Shown piece after piece: positions 5,538 to 5,696 of a DNA stretch of 5,696 nucleotides. The stretch spans positions 1 to 5,696 of the forward strand of contig JABXJZ010000098.1 of the NCBI GenBank assembly GCA_013375335.1. Reading direction: 5' to 3'. Positions within the stretch are counted from its first letter, which is position 1; each line of letters begins with the position of its first letter. The notes beneath the pieces were generated by a model. It was given only the letters and a program-made list of their open reading frames with translations, was not told the DNA's origin and did not search any database. The position numbers and the translations under genes were made by a program. Source of the DNA: Desulfobacterales bacterium (GTDB lineage: Bacteria > Desulfobacterota > DSM-4660 > Desulfatiglandales > B25-G16).

Positions 5538-5696
5538 ATGGACATGAAGAGGGATTATTACGAGGATATTCAACTCCTTGGTAGTAAGGTACTTTCATTC
5601 TGGTTCTTGGTGCTTATTGCCTTTCTGGTCATCCTTCCCTTCCTGATCCCCAACTATTACATCTACATGGCTAACTATATGGCCATCAATGTCATC
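5538..5696 (+). CDS. livM: Branched-chain amino acid ABC transporter permease, LivM type, N-terminal part
   Basis: The 53 codons to the window edge are open and read MDMKRDYYEDIQLL, then a hydrophobic span at about 20-37 (SFWFLVLIAFLVILPFLI), then NYYIYMANYMAINVI, which begins a second membrane segment. A short charged start with a DYYxDI pattern, one transmembrane helix and an aromatic YY(I/L)Y stretch leading to the next helix matches LivM-type inner-membrane permeases as I know them from deltaproteobacteria. LivM pairs with LivH and the ATPases LivG and LivF to import leucine, isoleucine and valine. The more conserved part of the family lies beyond the edge, so the call rests on the N-terminus only. 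The start could be Met1 (5538) or Met3 (5544), and no strong Shine-Dalgarno precedes either. The 11-bp gap to the HD-GYP stop implies co-transcription. LivH, often just upstream of LivM, is not there. Confidence 0.7.
   Translation, partial: MDMKRDYYEDIQLLGSKVLSFWFLVLIAFLVILPFLIPNYYIYMANYMAINVI

Overview
The window looks like chromosomal DNA of an anaerobic bacterium, most likely a Desulfobacterota (deltaproteobacterial) sulfate-reducer or syntroph relative. The reasons are a siroheme-decarboxylase (AhbB-type) gene next to hemL, an orphan radical SAM enzyme with extra cysteines, a GAF/HD-GYP signalling protein and the start of a LivM permease. Base composition looks even and moderate throughout. 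I see no insertion sequence, tRNA, rRNA, CRISPR array or phage gene. The taxonomic guess is an inference from gene content.

Layout. (1) 1-478, minus strand: the N-terminal 159 codons of a GHMP-family small-molecule kinase that runs off the left edge. It has no stop codon in the window and is easy to miss, but its ATP-binding loop is unmistakable. (2) 479-695: a divergent intergenic region with a plausible extended -10 promoter for the next gene. (3) 696-2078, plus strand: a radical SAM protein of unassigned function. (4) 2075-3355 and 3392-3856, minus strand: hemL and an ahbB-like siroheme decarboxylase subunit, transcribed as ahbB then hemL. The hemL stop overlaps the radical SAM stop tail to tail by 4 bp. 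(5) 3857-3987: an AT-rich divergent promoter region with a perfect 6-bp inverted repeat. (6) 3988-5526, plus strand: a GAF plus HD-GYP protein with a large insertion inside its catalytic domain. (7) 5538-5696, plus strand: the first 53 codons of a LivM-type branched-chain amino acid permease, 11 bp after the HD-GYP stop.

How the genes fit together. HemL makes 5-aminolevulinate, the first dedicated tetrapyrrole precursor. AhbB-type proteins act later, decarboxylating siroheme on the siroheme-dependent route to heme. The pair is therefore a small tetrapyrrole operon joining an early and a late step. A strong predicted mRNA hairpin between the two genes covers the hemL Shine-Dalgarno and could tune HemL relative to AhbB. 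The HD-GYP protein and LivM look co-transcribed, which suggests a link between nucleotide signalling and amino acid uptake. The kinase and the radical SAM gene have no evident functional tie to the rest.

No clearly new multi-gene system stands out. The most unusual items are the inserted HD-GYP domain, the hairpin over the hemL ribosome binding site, the orphan radical SAM enzyme with its cysteine set, and the two-gene ahbB-hemL unit lacking ahbA, ahbC and ahbD.
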